Shown: one piece after another, positions 42,257 to 49,991 of the stretch
Layout of the letters: each line of letters opens with the position of its first letter
How positions within the stretch are numbered: position 1 is the first letter of the stretch
Assembly (NCBI GenBank): GCA_964502775.1
Contig: CAZCYE010000001.1
Coordinates: 1-51,626, forward strand
DNA: 51,626 bases
Reading direction: 5' to 3'
Source: CAZCYE01 sp964502775
GTDB taxonomy: Bacteria; Actinomycetota; Acidimicrobiia; IMCC26256; PALSA-555
The notes under the pieces: model-generated
Database searches by the model: none
What the model was told of the DNA's origin: nothing
Seen by the model: only the letters and a program-made list of their open reading frames with translations
Position numbers and translations under genes: made by a program

Positions 42257-43207
42257 TCAGACCGTCCGAGCGCGGAGGCGCGGGTCGAGCATGCGGTACA
42301 AGATGTCGATGAACGAGTTCAGGAGAACGAAGAAGATGGCCACGAACATCACAACACCTTGCACGGCCAGGATGTCCTTGGTGTAGATGTCCTCCGCGAT
42401 CATTCTCCCGACACCTGGGAAGGAGAAGATGATCTCAACGATCACCGCGGCGCCGAGCAGTCTCCCCAGGCTCAGCCCCGCCATCGTCATCAACGAGAAC
42501 GATGACGGTCGCAGCGCATGGCGAAACAGGATCCTCCGGTTCGGCAGGCCTTTCGCGCGCGCCGCCAGCACGTAGTCCTCTTGGAGCGTCTGGATCATGT
42601 CGGCGCGTAGCAGTCGCGTGAACGCCGGCATCTCGATCAGCGCCAGTGAGAGCGCGGGGAGCGCGATTCCTCGCAGGTTCTCACCAACGTCCTCGTCGAG
42701 GGGCGTCCACCCCGTGGCCGGGAAGACGCGTAGCTTCAACGCGAAGATGTAGATGAGGAGCTGAGCTACCACGAACACCGGGATCGCGATCTTGAGCGAC
42801 GTGAAGGCCGACCAGAACCGATCGAAGCGGCCGTCCGCGTGGTACGCGGTGTACACCCCGACGGGGATCGATACGGAGAGCGCAATCAACAGAGCGATGA
42901 TCGTCAGCTCCAGCGTGACCGGCACCCGCTGGGCGATGAGATCGTTCACGCTCTCACCGGTGACGTACGACCGCCCGAAATCCAGTTGGACAACGTCCGA
43001 GAGCCACCGCCAGTAGCGCTCGTGGAGCGGGTCGTCGAGCCCCAGGGCCTCGTGCACCTCCGCGATCTGTTCTGGTGTTCCTCCCGCACCGAGGATCGCG
43101 TCGGCCGGGTCGCCAGGGGTGAGATCCAACAGGAACGCGAGCGCGAAGCTGACGATCAGGAGCACCGCGATGGCATGCAGCACCTTGCGGGCTACGTAAC
43201 GCGCCAT
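42257..43207 (-). CDS. Oligopeptide/dipeptide ABC transporter permease, OppB/DppB type
   Basis: A 316-residue permease, first gene of the operon. The LLIVSFALAFLLDLTPGDPA start, LGLDDPLHERYWRWL segment and coupling loop AARAKGLPNRRILFRHALRPS are typical of OppB/DppB. No solute-binding gene precedes it on this strand; the likely one is at 44369 on the other strand, beyond a transposase-like fragment. Upstream 250 bases (43208-43457) carry two copies of a 20-bp site described separately and no clear promoter for this gene. Confidence 0.93.
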   Translation of the reverse strand: MARYVARKVLHAIAVLLIVSFALAFLLDLTPGDPADAILGAGGTPEQIAEVHEALGLDDPLHERYWRWLSDVVQLDFGRSYVTGESVNDLIAQRVPVTLELTIIALLIALSVSIPVGVYTAYHADGRFDRFWSAFTSLKIAIPVFVVAQLLIYIFALKLRVFPATGWTPLDEDVGENLRGIALPALSLALIEMPAFTRLLRADMIQTLQEDYVLAARAKGLPNRRILFRHALRPSSFSLMTMAGLSLGRLLGAAVIVEIIFSFPGVGRMIAEDIYTKDILAVQGVVMFVAIFFVLLNSFIDILYRMLDPRLRARTV

Positions 43208-43343
43208 CGCTCGTCACCCCCCAGATCGTCAAGCCCATGCGCACATCGGTGCCCCGGGGTCAGTCTGGAGACGGTTCCCGGGGGCAGATCCCTCCGTGCG
43301 GTTGGCGACTGTAACGGATGGAGAGGCACGAGGGCGAGCACGG

Positions 43344-43447
43344 TTATCCCACGAGAGTAGGTAGTCATTGTATGACCGTGGTGCTAGCGCGCGTCGTTCG
43401 ACGCGGTCCGGAGATGACTACCGTTGCTTATCCCCTCGAGGTAGGTA
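43344..43447 (+). promoter_or_regulatory. Left pair of 20-bp bipartite sites, 84 bp apart
   Basis: TTATCCC-N6-GTAGGTA occurs at 43344-43363 and again at 43428-43447, the start points separated by 84 bp. The inner copy runs into TAAAGT (43446-43451), a possible -10 hexamer six bases before ATG 43458, so the gene may be leaderless. The same sites recur in mirror orientation at 44144-44247. Confidence 0.7.
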
Positions 43448-43457
43448 AAGTTCTGGG

Positions 43458-43973
43458 ATGGAATCGCTCGGGATGCCACCGAGACGGGGCCGCGTCAATC
43501 GGTCGAAGTCCAGTGACAACCCCTACACCCTGGCGGACCTGAACCGCGAGTTTCCTGACGACGCCGCGTGCCTCGATTACCTCTGGCGGAAGAACTACAC
43601 GCGGGATGGTGCTCATGCCCGGTGCCCGAAGTGCGAGGAGGTCCGGAAGTTCCATCGCGTCGCGAAGCGCCCGTCGTACTCGTGCGACGTCTGTGGGGCT
43701 CATCTGCATCCCACCACCGGGACGATCTTCCACAAGTCCTCGACGAGCCTCGCCCTGTGGTTCAAGGCCATCTTCCTCGTGTCCTCGACCCGCGGCGAGA
43801 TCAGCGCGAAGCAGCTCGAGCGCGAGCTGGGCGTGACGTACAAGACCGCGTGGCGAATGGCGAACTTGATCCGCGGTCGACTCGTGGACCAGGAAGCCCA
43901 GCCTCCCCGATGGCGAGGGCGAGGCCGGCCTCCCATGGTGGCTCCGGTCTCGGCACGCGAAGGCGGCAGTTGA
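43458..43973 (+). CDS. IS1595-type zinc-ribbon transposase fragment without DDE domain
   Basis: A 171-residue protein. Residues 30-90 match the N-terminal zinc-ribbon of IS1595/ISXO2-type transposases: FPDDAACLDYLWRKNY, then CPKC near residue 54 and CDVC near residue 76, HPTTGTIFHKSSTSLALW, and the helical EISAKQLERELGVTYKTAWRM. The catalytic DDE nuclease (about 150-200 residues, starting near VDETYIGG in relatives) is absent; the chain ends in a proline/arginine tail and a stop. It is either a truncated transposase or a DNA-binding protein made from one. No second half was found downstream. Confidence 0.82.
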   Translation: MESLGMPPRRGRVNRSKSSDNPYTLADLNREFPDDAACLDYLWRKNYTRDGAHARCPKCEEVRKFHRVAKRPSYSCDVCGAHLHPTTGTIFHKSSTSLALWFKAIFLVSSTRGEISAKQLERELGVTYKTAWRMANLIRGRLVDQEAQPPRWRGRGRPPMVAPVSAREGGS

Positions 43974-44000
43974 CGAGGGGTCGTGCGCCTCACTCCCCGC

Positions 44001-44132
44001 TCAGGAAGCTCTCGCCTTCTGCTTGCGGACGGATTGGCCCAACGGCTTCGTGACCTTGGCGAGATCACACATGAATCTGCCGCGCGTCATTCCGTCCTTG
44101 GCTGCAGTTTGCTCACGCCGCCCCTTGGCCAT
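44001..44132 (-). CDS. Tiny basic ORF convergent with the transposase fragment
   Basis: A possible 43-residue, lysine/arginine-rich protein starting MAKGRREQTAAKDG. I do not recognise it. Its support is positional: ATG 44132 lies seven bases after TATGAT, a good -10 hexamer, which directly follows the inner right copy of the 20-bp site, the same layout as at the transposase fragment. No ribosome-binding site is seen, so it would be leaderless. Confidence 0.4.
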   Translation of the reverse strand: MAKGRREQTAAKDGMTRGRFMCDLAKVTKPLGQSVRKQKARAS

Positions 44133-44143
44133 GGCTAAAATCA

Positions 44144-44247
44144 TACCTACGGCGAAGGGATAGATCTGCCCCGGCAAGCCGGTCCCGTCCAGGTCTCGGG
44201 GGAGCGGGAGGCCACCTCGGCCAGACCTACCTGCTGAGAAGGGATAG
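44144..44247 (-). promoter_or_regulatory. Right pair of 20-bp bipartite sites, 84 bp apart, mirrored
   Basis: Read on the minus strand, CTATCCC-N6-GTAGGTA at 44163-44144 and CTATCCC-N6-GCAGGTA at 44247-44228. Their start points are again 84 bp apart. The outer copy ends six bases before the -35 box of the solute-binding protein promoter; the inner copy adjoins TATGAT before the tiny ORF. Confidence 0.7.
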
Positions 44248-44253
44248 GGCGCC

Positions 44254-44282
44254 TTGACGAGGCGGGGCGGGGTCGTTACATT
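44254..44282 (+). promoter_or_regulatory. Promoter of the family 5 solute-binding protein gene
   Basis: TTGACG at 44254-44259 and TACATT at 44277-44282 with a 17-base spacer, 86 bases before ATG 44369. Confidence 0.65.
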
Positions 44283-44368
44283 GACGCCCACAAGGCGACC
44301 CGACGTGGGCTCCTGGCGTCACTGCCGGAATCGAGCGGCGCGATCGGGTCAACTCCAGGGGGGAAATC

Positions 44369-45982
44369 ATGAGGTCGAGTTCGACCAAGAAGTCACGTGT
44401 TCCATCGCGGCGGCTGCTCGCGCTCGTGTCGGCGGCCGTGCTGGCCGCGGTCGCGACCGGTCCGATCGCCGATGCCGGCGGCGGTGGTGAGCCGAAGAGC
44501 GGGGGCACGATCAGCTACGGGTTCACGTTCGAGGCTCGAGGCCTCGACCCCCTCGTGCTCGGCGGGGCGACCGCCTCGAACGGGGACGGGATCTGGGGGT
44601 ACATGCTCTACGACTCCCTCCTCCTCGAGAACCGCAAGAACAACACCGTGGTCGGGCAGACCGCAGAGTCGCTCGAGTCGGAGGACGGCATCAACTGGGT
44701 CCTGAAGGTGAAAGAGGGGATCGAGTTCACCGACGAGACGCCCTACGACGCGGCGGCAGTGCAGTTCAACTGGGAGCGGTTCGCCGCCCCCGGGAGCCGC
44801 TACCCGAACGGGGAGATCATCGCCCAGATCGATCCCGAGTCGTACAACATCCCCGATCCCTTGACGCTCGAGTTCGCGCTCTTGGAGCCCAACTTCCAGT
44901 TCCCATCCGCGGTGGCGAAGTGGCTCGGCGTGATCGCGTCGCCGACCGCGATCCAGGGGACGACCGACGCGGACGCCGATACTCCCCACCTCGAGGCGTT
45001 CGATGAGGCTCCGGTGGGCGCGGGGCCGTTCATCCTCACTGAGTGGGTTCGGGGCAGCGACGCGACGTTCGAGCGCAACCCGAACTACTGGGACGCGCCC
45101 AAGCCCTACATCGACAATCTCGAGATCCACATCATCGATGACCAGGTGCAGCGCTACAACGCCTTCGTGTCCGGCCAGACGAACGTCTCTTCGCTGTGGC
45201 GCTCCTTCCCGCAGATCATCCAGGCGGAAGAGGCCGGCTACCGGGTCGTGACGGGTCCAGCGGAGAACTCCACGTTCCTGTTCCTGAACCACGAGGTGGC
45301 GCCCTTCAATGACCCGATCGCACGAGAGGCGTTCACCTTGGCGATCGACCGGAAGCAGGCCGCTCGCACGATCGGGCTGGGCTATGCCAAGGCGACCACC
45401 CACCTCTTCCCGAAGGCAACAGGGTTCCGGGACGCGGCGTCACGCCTGCCGGCATTCAACCGGCCGCGGGCACAACGCCTCTTCGACCAGTACGCGGAGG
45501 AGCACGGTGAGCCCGCGAAGATCCGCTGCAGAACATCGGTGTCCCAGGGCGACCTCTGCGTCTTCATCCAGTCGCAGCTCGCCCAGTTCACCAATGTGGA
45601 GCTCGAGGTCGAGACCGGTGCTCCCCAGTCGGCGATCACGGTCTGGCGGGCGGGCGCGTACGAGGCGTCCCAGTTCTCCGTACAGCCCTACCCTGATCCC
45701 GACCTGTTCATCTTCCTCGCCTGCGACCAGCGCTACGCGGGCTTCATGAGGTACTGCAGCGAGGAGATGACCGCGGCGCTCACCGACGCGCGCACCGCGG
45801 CGTCGACGGCGGATCAGCGTGCTGCCTACAAGCGGGTTCAGCAGCAGTTCCTCAAGGATCTGCCGCTCATCTTCATCTCGAACCAGCCGCAGCACACCGT
45901 GTTTGCCGACAACGTCAGGGGCTACAAGTATGCCAACGACGCCATACCGCTCTTCCAGGAGATGTGGCTCGCCGACGCCTGA
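44369..45982 (+). CDS. ABC transporter solute-binding protein, family 5 (peptide/nickel type)
   Basis: A 537-residue extracellular binding protein. Basic residues (TKKSRVPSRR) and a hydrophobic segment to about residue 35 (LLALVSAAVLAAVATG) form a signal peptide. GGTISYGFTFEARGLDPL, GINWVLKVKEGIEFTDETPYDAAAV (split across lines here) and FERNPNYWDAPKPYIDNL are family 5 blocks. It probably delivers substrate to the OppBCDF-like permease at 39229-43207, although it is on the other strand and 1.1 kb away. A G-run ribosome-binding site precedes the ATG, and a strong hairpin follows the gene. Confidence 0.92.
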   Translation: MRSSSTKKSRVPSRRLLALVSAAVLAAVATGPIADAGGGGEPKSGGTISYGFTFEARGLDPLVLGGATASNGDGIWGYMLYDSLLLENRKNNTVVGQTAESLESEDGINWVLKVKEGIEFTDETPYDAAAVQFNWERFAAPGSRYPNGEIIAQIDPESYNIPDPLTLEFALLEPNFQFPSAVAKWLGVIASPTAIQGTTDADADTPHLEAFDEAPVGAGPFILTEWVRGSDATFERNPNYWDAPKPYIDNLEIHIIDDQVQRYNAFVSGQTNVSSLWRSFPQIIQAEEAGYRVVTGPAENSTFLFLNHEVAPFNDPIAREAFTLAIDRKQAARTIGLGYAKATTHLFPKATGFRDAASRLPAFNRPRAQRLFDQYAEEHGEPAKIRCRTSVSQGDLCVFIQSQLAQFTNVELEVETGAPQSAITVWRAGAYEASQFSVQPYPDPDLFIFLACDQRYAGFMRYCSEEMTAALTDARTAASTADQRAAYKRVQQQFLKDLPLIFISNQPQHTVFADNVRGYKYANDAIPLFQEMWLADA

Positions 45983-46008
45983 CGCGTTGGATCTGAAGAC
46001 GTAGCGTT

Positions 46009-46040
46009 GGGGGACGGCGCCCGAGAGGGTGCCGTCCCCC
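46009..46040 (+). terminator. Strong GAGA-loop hairpin terminator
   Basis: A 14-bp stem with one G-T pair and a GAGA tetraloop (46023-46026), starting 26 bases after the binding-protein stop. No T-run. Confidence 0.8.
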
Positions 46041-46094
46041 GGTCGCGCCGACCCCAGGCACCACGGTCTGGCTCGGCCGAGAAGGAGGAGAGTG

Positions 46095-47054
46095 ATGCGG
46101 GTCATCGCAATCGAGGAGCACTTCGTGACCTCGGAGGGGGTCGAACTGTCGGAGCGCCTCGGGAGGTTCCGTGGCGGTGCCGTCGCGGCGGTGGCGGACA
46201 AGCTCGCTGATCTGGGCGAGGGCCGCATCGAGGCCATGGACGAGGCGGGGATCGACGTGCAGGTGCTGTCGACGCCGGCCATCGGCATCCAGAGCATCGA
46301 CCCTGCCGAATCGGTGCTGCTCTCGAAGGCGATCAACGACAAGCTCGCCAAGGCTGTCGCCGAGCACCCGGATCGCTTCGCCGGGTTCGCCGCCCTGCCA
46401 ACCGTCGACGCCGAGGCGGCGGCCGAGGAGCTGGAGCGCACGGTGACCGAGATGGGATTCAAGGGCGCCATGATCAGCGGCCACACGCGGGGCAAGTGGC
46501 TCGACGACCAGCAGTTCTGGCCGATCTTCGAGCGGGCCGAGGCGCTCGACGTGCCCATCTACCTGCACCCGGCCCCGCCTCCGCCTGCGGTGTTCGACGC
46601 CTACTTCTCGGAGCTGCCCGGCATCATCGGCAACGTGCTCTCGATGCCCGGGTGGGGCTGGCACGCCGAGACCGGGCTGCACTCGTTGCGCATGGTGATC
46701 GGTGGCGTCTTCGACCGATTCCCCACGTTGCAGATCATTATCGGGCACATGGGCGAGATGATCCCGTTCTCGCTCGCGCGTGCGAACAACGTCTCCCGCT
46801 TCGCCACCCACCTCGAGCACGGCATCGCGGAGTACTTCCACCGGAACTTCTGGATCACCACCAGCGGCTACTTCACATTCGCTCCGCTCCAGTGCGCCCT
46901 CACCGTGTTCGGAGCCGACCGGATCATCTTCTCGGTCGACTACCCCTACGCCGACAACGTGGAAGCCACCGAGTTCCTCCACGCCGCACCGATGAGTCCC
47001 GCTGACCGGGAGAAGATCGCGCACGGCAACGTGGAGCGCCTACTGAAGATGTGA
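46095..47054 (+). CDS. Amidohydrolase-family decarboxylase, ACMSD/resorcylate type (copy 1)
   Basis: A 319-residue TIM-barrel metal enzyme of the amidohydrolase-2 group that includes gamma-resorcylate, 5-carboxyvanillate and aminocarboxymuconate semialdehyde decarboxylases. The first metal motif is IEEHF (residues 6-10) as in resorcylate decarboxylase, a histidine lies in YLHPAPPPP near 159, another in IGHMGE near 219, and the metal Asp in FSVDYPYADN near 281. It would remove CO2 from a hydroxylated aromatic acid. GGAGG six bases before ATG 46095 settles the start. A close copy lies inverted at 47747. Confidence 0.88.
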   Translation: MRVIAIEEHFVTSEGVELSERLGRFRGGAVAAVADKLADLGEGRIEAMDEAGIDVQVLSTPAIGIQSIDPAESVLLSKAINDKLAKAVAEHPDRFAGFAALPTVDAEAAAEELERTVTEMGFKGAMISGHTRGKWLDDQQFWPIFERAEALDVPIYLHPAPPPPAVFDAYFSELPGIIGNVLSMPGWGWHAETGLHSLRMVIGGVFDRFPTLQIIIGHMGEMIPFSLARANNVSRFATHLEHGIAEYFHRNFWITTSGYFTFAPLQCALTVFGADRIIFSVDYPYADNVEATEFLHAAPMSPADREKIAHGNVERLLKM

Positions 47055-47109
47055 TCACTCGCGCCGGCTTGACGCAGGTGGACGAACGCACGAATGGATC
47101 GGAGGCGCG

Positions 47110-47724
47110 ATGAGCAAGGCGACGCGGGTCACGAGTGACGAGGCCATGGAGCCCGTCGTACGGGAGCTCGAGCACCAGTTCCTTCCGGTCCCCGCCGCGT
47201 GGACCATCGACCCGATGCACTCCTTGCTGGCCTTCGAGTGTCAGCACATGATGCTCGTGCCGCTGCACGGCTCGTTCTCGTCGTACTCGGGCGAGATCGC
47301 CATCGCGGAGGTGCCGGAGGAATCCTCGGTGGAGGTCACCATCGAGGCCGACAGTCTCCAGGTTCCCCATCCCATGGCTGCGACGCACCTGAAGGGGGAG
47401 AACTACCTGGAGGTGGAGCGGTACGGGACCCTACGTTTCCGTAGCACGAGCGTGCGCCACGTCGAGGCCCGCCGGTGGAAGATCGTCGGCGATTTGACGA
47501 TCAAGGACGTGACCCGGGAAGTCGTGCTCGACACGAGCTTCGCGGGAGTGGTCATCCCGCCACCGCAGTTCGGGGGGCTCCGAGCCCGGATGGCCTTCCG
47601 GGCCACGACGGCGTTCGACCGGCGGGACTTCGGGCTCGATCACAACACTCCCCTGCCCGGGGGTGGCTGGCTGGTCGGCAACCGTGTGGGCATCACCCTC
47701 GACGTGGAGGCAACGCTGGCGTGA
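47110..47724 (+). CDS. YceI-like lipocalin-fold protein (copy 2)
   Basis: A 204-residue paralogue of the YceI protein at 31212, roughly two-thirds identical by eye, sharing EHQ.LPVP, DPMHS.LAFEC.HM, AEVPEESSVEVTI, DLTI.D.TREVVLD and the same C-terminus (LDVEATLA). It too lacks a signal peptide. It follows the decarboxylase by 55 bases on the same strand, so co-expression is likely. Its linkage to an aromatic enzyme repeats the arrangement of copy 1 with the Rieske oxygenase. Confidence 0.85.
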   Translation: MSKATRVTSDEAMEPVVRELEHQFLPVPAAWTIDPMHSLLAFECQHMMLVPLHGSFSSYSGEIAIAEVPEESSVEVTIEADSLQVPHPMAATHLKGENYLEVERYGTLRFRSTSVRHVEARRWKIVGDLTIKDVTREVVLDTSFAGVVIPPPQFGGLRARMAFRATTAFDRRDFGLDHNTPLPGGGWLVGNRVGITLDVEATLA

Positions 47725-47740
47725 CCCTCCCCTTGGAGGG
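47725..47740. terminator. Bidirectional hairpin between convergent genes
   Basis: CCCTCC pairs with GGAGGG around CCTT, directly after the YceI stop and seven bases before the stop of the convergent decarboxylase. Confidence 0.55.
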
Positions 47741-47746
47741 CGCGGC

Positions 47747-48706
47747 TCACATCTTCAGCAGGCGCTCCACGTTCCCGTGCGCGATCTTCTCCCGGTCCTC
47801 GGGGCTCATCGGTGCTGCGTGGAGGAACTTGGTGGCTTCCACGTTGTCACTGAAGGGGTAGTCGACCGAGAAGATGATCCGATCCACCCCCAGGACGGTC
47901 ATCGCGCACTGGAGCGGCGCGAACGTGAAGTAGCCGGCGGTGGTGATGTAAAAGTTGTCGTAGAAGTACTCGGCGATGCTGCGATCCAGGTGCGAGCAGA
48001 ACTGGCTCATCACTTGGTCCGCGCGGGCGAGCGAGAACGGGATGTTCTCGCCCATGTGCCCGATGACGACCTGGAGCTTCGGGAAGCGGTCGAAGACGCC
48101 ACCGATGACGAGGCGGAGCGAGTGCAGCCCGGTCTCGCAGTGCCAGCCCCAACCCGCAAGGGCGAGCACTTGGCCGGTGATCCCCGGGAGCCCCGAGAAG
48201 TAGGCCTCCTTCACCTGGGGGGGAGGAGGAGTGGGGTGCAGGTAGATCGGCACATCGAGCGCCTCGGCCCGCTCGAAGATGGGCCAGAAGAACTCGTCGT
48301 CGAGGAAGCGACCCCGCATGTGGCCGTTGATGAGTGCGCCCTTGAAGCCCAGCTCGCTCACCGCACGCTCGAGCTCCGCCGCCGCGGCGGGGGGGTCGCA
48401 GGTGGGAAGGACGGCGAACCCGGCGAAGCGATCAGGGTGATCAGCGACCGCCTTCGCCAACACGTCGTTCAAGTCCCTCGACATCTTCACGGATTCGGGC
48501 GGATCGAGGTCCTCGACACCGACCGCGGGCGTGGACAGCACCTGCACGTCGATCCCCGCCTCGTCCATGCCCGCGATGCGGCCCTCACCCAGGTCTTGCA
48601 ATCTCTCCGCCCACACCTGAAGGGGAGCGCCAATTCTCCCGAGCTTGGCCGATACCTCCAGGCCCTCGGGAGTCATGAAATGCTCCTCGATCGCAATGAC
48701 ACGCAC
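47747..48706 (-). CDS. Amidohydrolase-family decarboxylase, ACMSD/resorcylate type (copy 2)
   Basis: A 319-residue paralogue of the enzyme at 46095 with the same length, same IEEHF start, same YLHP and FSVDYPFSDN metal motifs and an almost identical C-terminal stretch (DREKIAHGNVERLLKM). GTG 48706 follows GGAGG by six bases and gives a start equal to copy 1. TACAAT (48804-48799 on this strand) may be a -10 box. Differences are concentrated in residues 25-50, near the entrance, so the two may take different acids. Confidence 0.88.
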   Translation of the reverse strand: MRVIAIEEHFMTPEGLEVSAKLGRIGAPLQVWAERLQDLGEGRIAGMDEAGIDVQVLSTPAVGVEDLDPPESVKMSRDLNDVLAKAVADHPDRFAGFAVLPTCDPPAAAAELERAVSELGFKGALINGHMRGRFLDDEFFWPIFERAEALDVPIYLHPTPPPPQVKEAYFSGLPGITGQVLALAGWGWHCETGLHSLRLVIGGVFDRFPKLQVVIGHMGENIPFSLARADQVMSQFCSHLDRSIAEYFYDNFYITTAGYFTFAPLQCAMTVLGVDRIIFSVDYPFSDNVEATKFLHAAPMSPEDREKIAHGNVERLLKM

Positions 48707-48824
48707 GACTTTCCTCCTTCGATCCGAGCCAGTCAGCTTCGCGCCCGGGCAGCTGAGCACCCGTGCGATAGGGAGAGCGCCGATCGGCGAACTCCCGATT
48801 GTAGAGGTACCACGGTGGCGCCCG

Positions 48825-49889
48825 TCATGGCTCGAAGAGCGCGAAGACCTTGTTGGAGTTGAAGATATGTGACTCGACGAGTGTGCTCCAGGTGGGAGCG
48901 CGCCCGAGCTCGTCCATCGCCCCGATGAGCGCGAACCAGTTCAGGAGCTCTTGCTGTCCCGCGTCCTCCAACGCCTCGAGCGTGACCCCTTGCCACGTGG
49001 CGTAGTCAGCATGTTCGAGCGCCTGGTACAGGCGCCGATCGCTTTCCATGTCGGGGTGCAGGCGCCAGGTCTTGTCGCAGAGGAAGGCATGGGACCAACT
49101 CGATGACGCGATCAGGGCGACCCGCAAGTCCGTGTCACCGAGCGCGCGCACTGTCGCCGCCCCGAGGTCGATCAGCCGACGAGGGCTCGGGGACGGTGGG
49201 TCGAACGGCTTCTTGTCGGCAAACCTGCTGAGAAAGCCCCGGAAGCTGATCACCCGCCGCCCGTAGCAGTTCACCGGGAACGCCACCACCGGGTACGGGA
49301 AGCCCCGGCGGTGATAGTCGAGGTAGAGAATCGAGTTCAGGAACGCGTGGGCGAAGCCCTGATGGTGCAAGGGCTGATACGCGTAGGCGACGTCGATGCC
49401 GTCGCCAAGGAGCTTCGTGACGAGGTTCAGCGCCACTTCCCGGTGCCCGCGAATGGCGAAGCTCGTCTCGAGCGGCTCGTCCCAGACGTTCGCCTTTCCC
49501 TCCATGTCGGAGGAATGCTGCGCACCGGCCCACGGCTTGACTTCGAGGTCCTCGTACGCCAGGACGGAGAACGGCGGGATGATGTCCTCGCGGAAGTTCT
49601 CGTACTGGTCGTCGCCCCAGATGATGATCACGTCGGGCGAGAAGTCATCGAGCACGGCCCGGAGGTGGTCGAAACCCGCGACGAGGGCGCGTCGGTGCTC
49701 TTGTGCAGCTGCGAGCCCGAGGTCATCGCTCCATTCGCGCTGCATCTCCTCGGGCCAGTTCCGAGGATCCTTGCGGTCATCGGGGATGCTGGGATCGTCC
49801 AGCGTCCAACGCAGAATCCCGGACATGTCCGCATCCAGCCCGCTCAGGGGCGGGTAGTGCGAGAGGCCGATGCCGAGGATCTCAGCCAC
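48825..49889 (-). CDS. Class III (LigB-type) extradiol dioxygenase-like protein
   Basis: A 354-residue protein of the LigB fold, catalytic subunit of protocatechuate 4,5-dioxygenase and 2,3-dihydroxyphenylpropionate dioxygenase. His11 in GLSHYPP, a second histidine set in YQPLHHQGFAHAF near residue 175 and ASSSWSHAF near 265 correspond to the iron and base histidines. The C-terminal part adds a small helical segment (NWFALIGAMDELG) like a LigA subunit, which is a common fused form. It lies upstream of decarboxylase copy 2, so it may cleave the ring of its product. Starts at GTG 49889 with no clear ribosome-binding site. Confidence 0.85.
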   Translation of the reverse strand: MAEILGIGLSHYPPLSGLDADMSGILRWTLDDPSIPDDRKDPRNWPEEMQREWSDDLGLAAAQEHRRALVAGFDHLRAVLDDFSPDVIIIWGDDQYENFREDIIPPFSVLAYEDLEVKPWAGAQHSSDMEGKANVWDEPLETSFAIRGHREVALNLVTKLLGDGIDVAYAYQPLHHQGFAHAFLNSILYLDYHRRGFPYPVVAFPVNCYGRRVISFRGFLSRFADKKPFDPPSPSPRRLIDLGAATVRALGDTDLRVALIASSSWSHAFLCDKTWRLHPDMESDRRLYQALEHADYATWQGVTLEALEDAGQQELLNWFALIGAMDELGRAPTWSTLVESHIFNSNKVFALFEP

Positions 49890-49991
49890 GGCGATAGGAA
49901 CTCGTTATTACCGGGCCCGGGCCGCAGGCCGCCACTCCCAGGTGATCGAGGTGGCAGTCAATGGTGGCGCAGGGGGCAGGTCGCTCGATCA

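Noticed and set aside
43318..43542. 74-codon plus-strand frame before the transposase fragment
   Set aside because: Overlaps the better supported gene in another frame and has no recognisable features; the ATG at 43372 after the outer site lacks a good -10 hexamer.
43344..44247. Target-site duplication flanking the 904-bp block
   Set aside because: I compared the bases just outside both outer sites and found no matching direct repeat, so insertion boundaries cannot be set.
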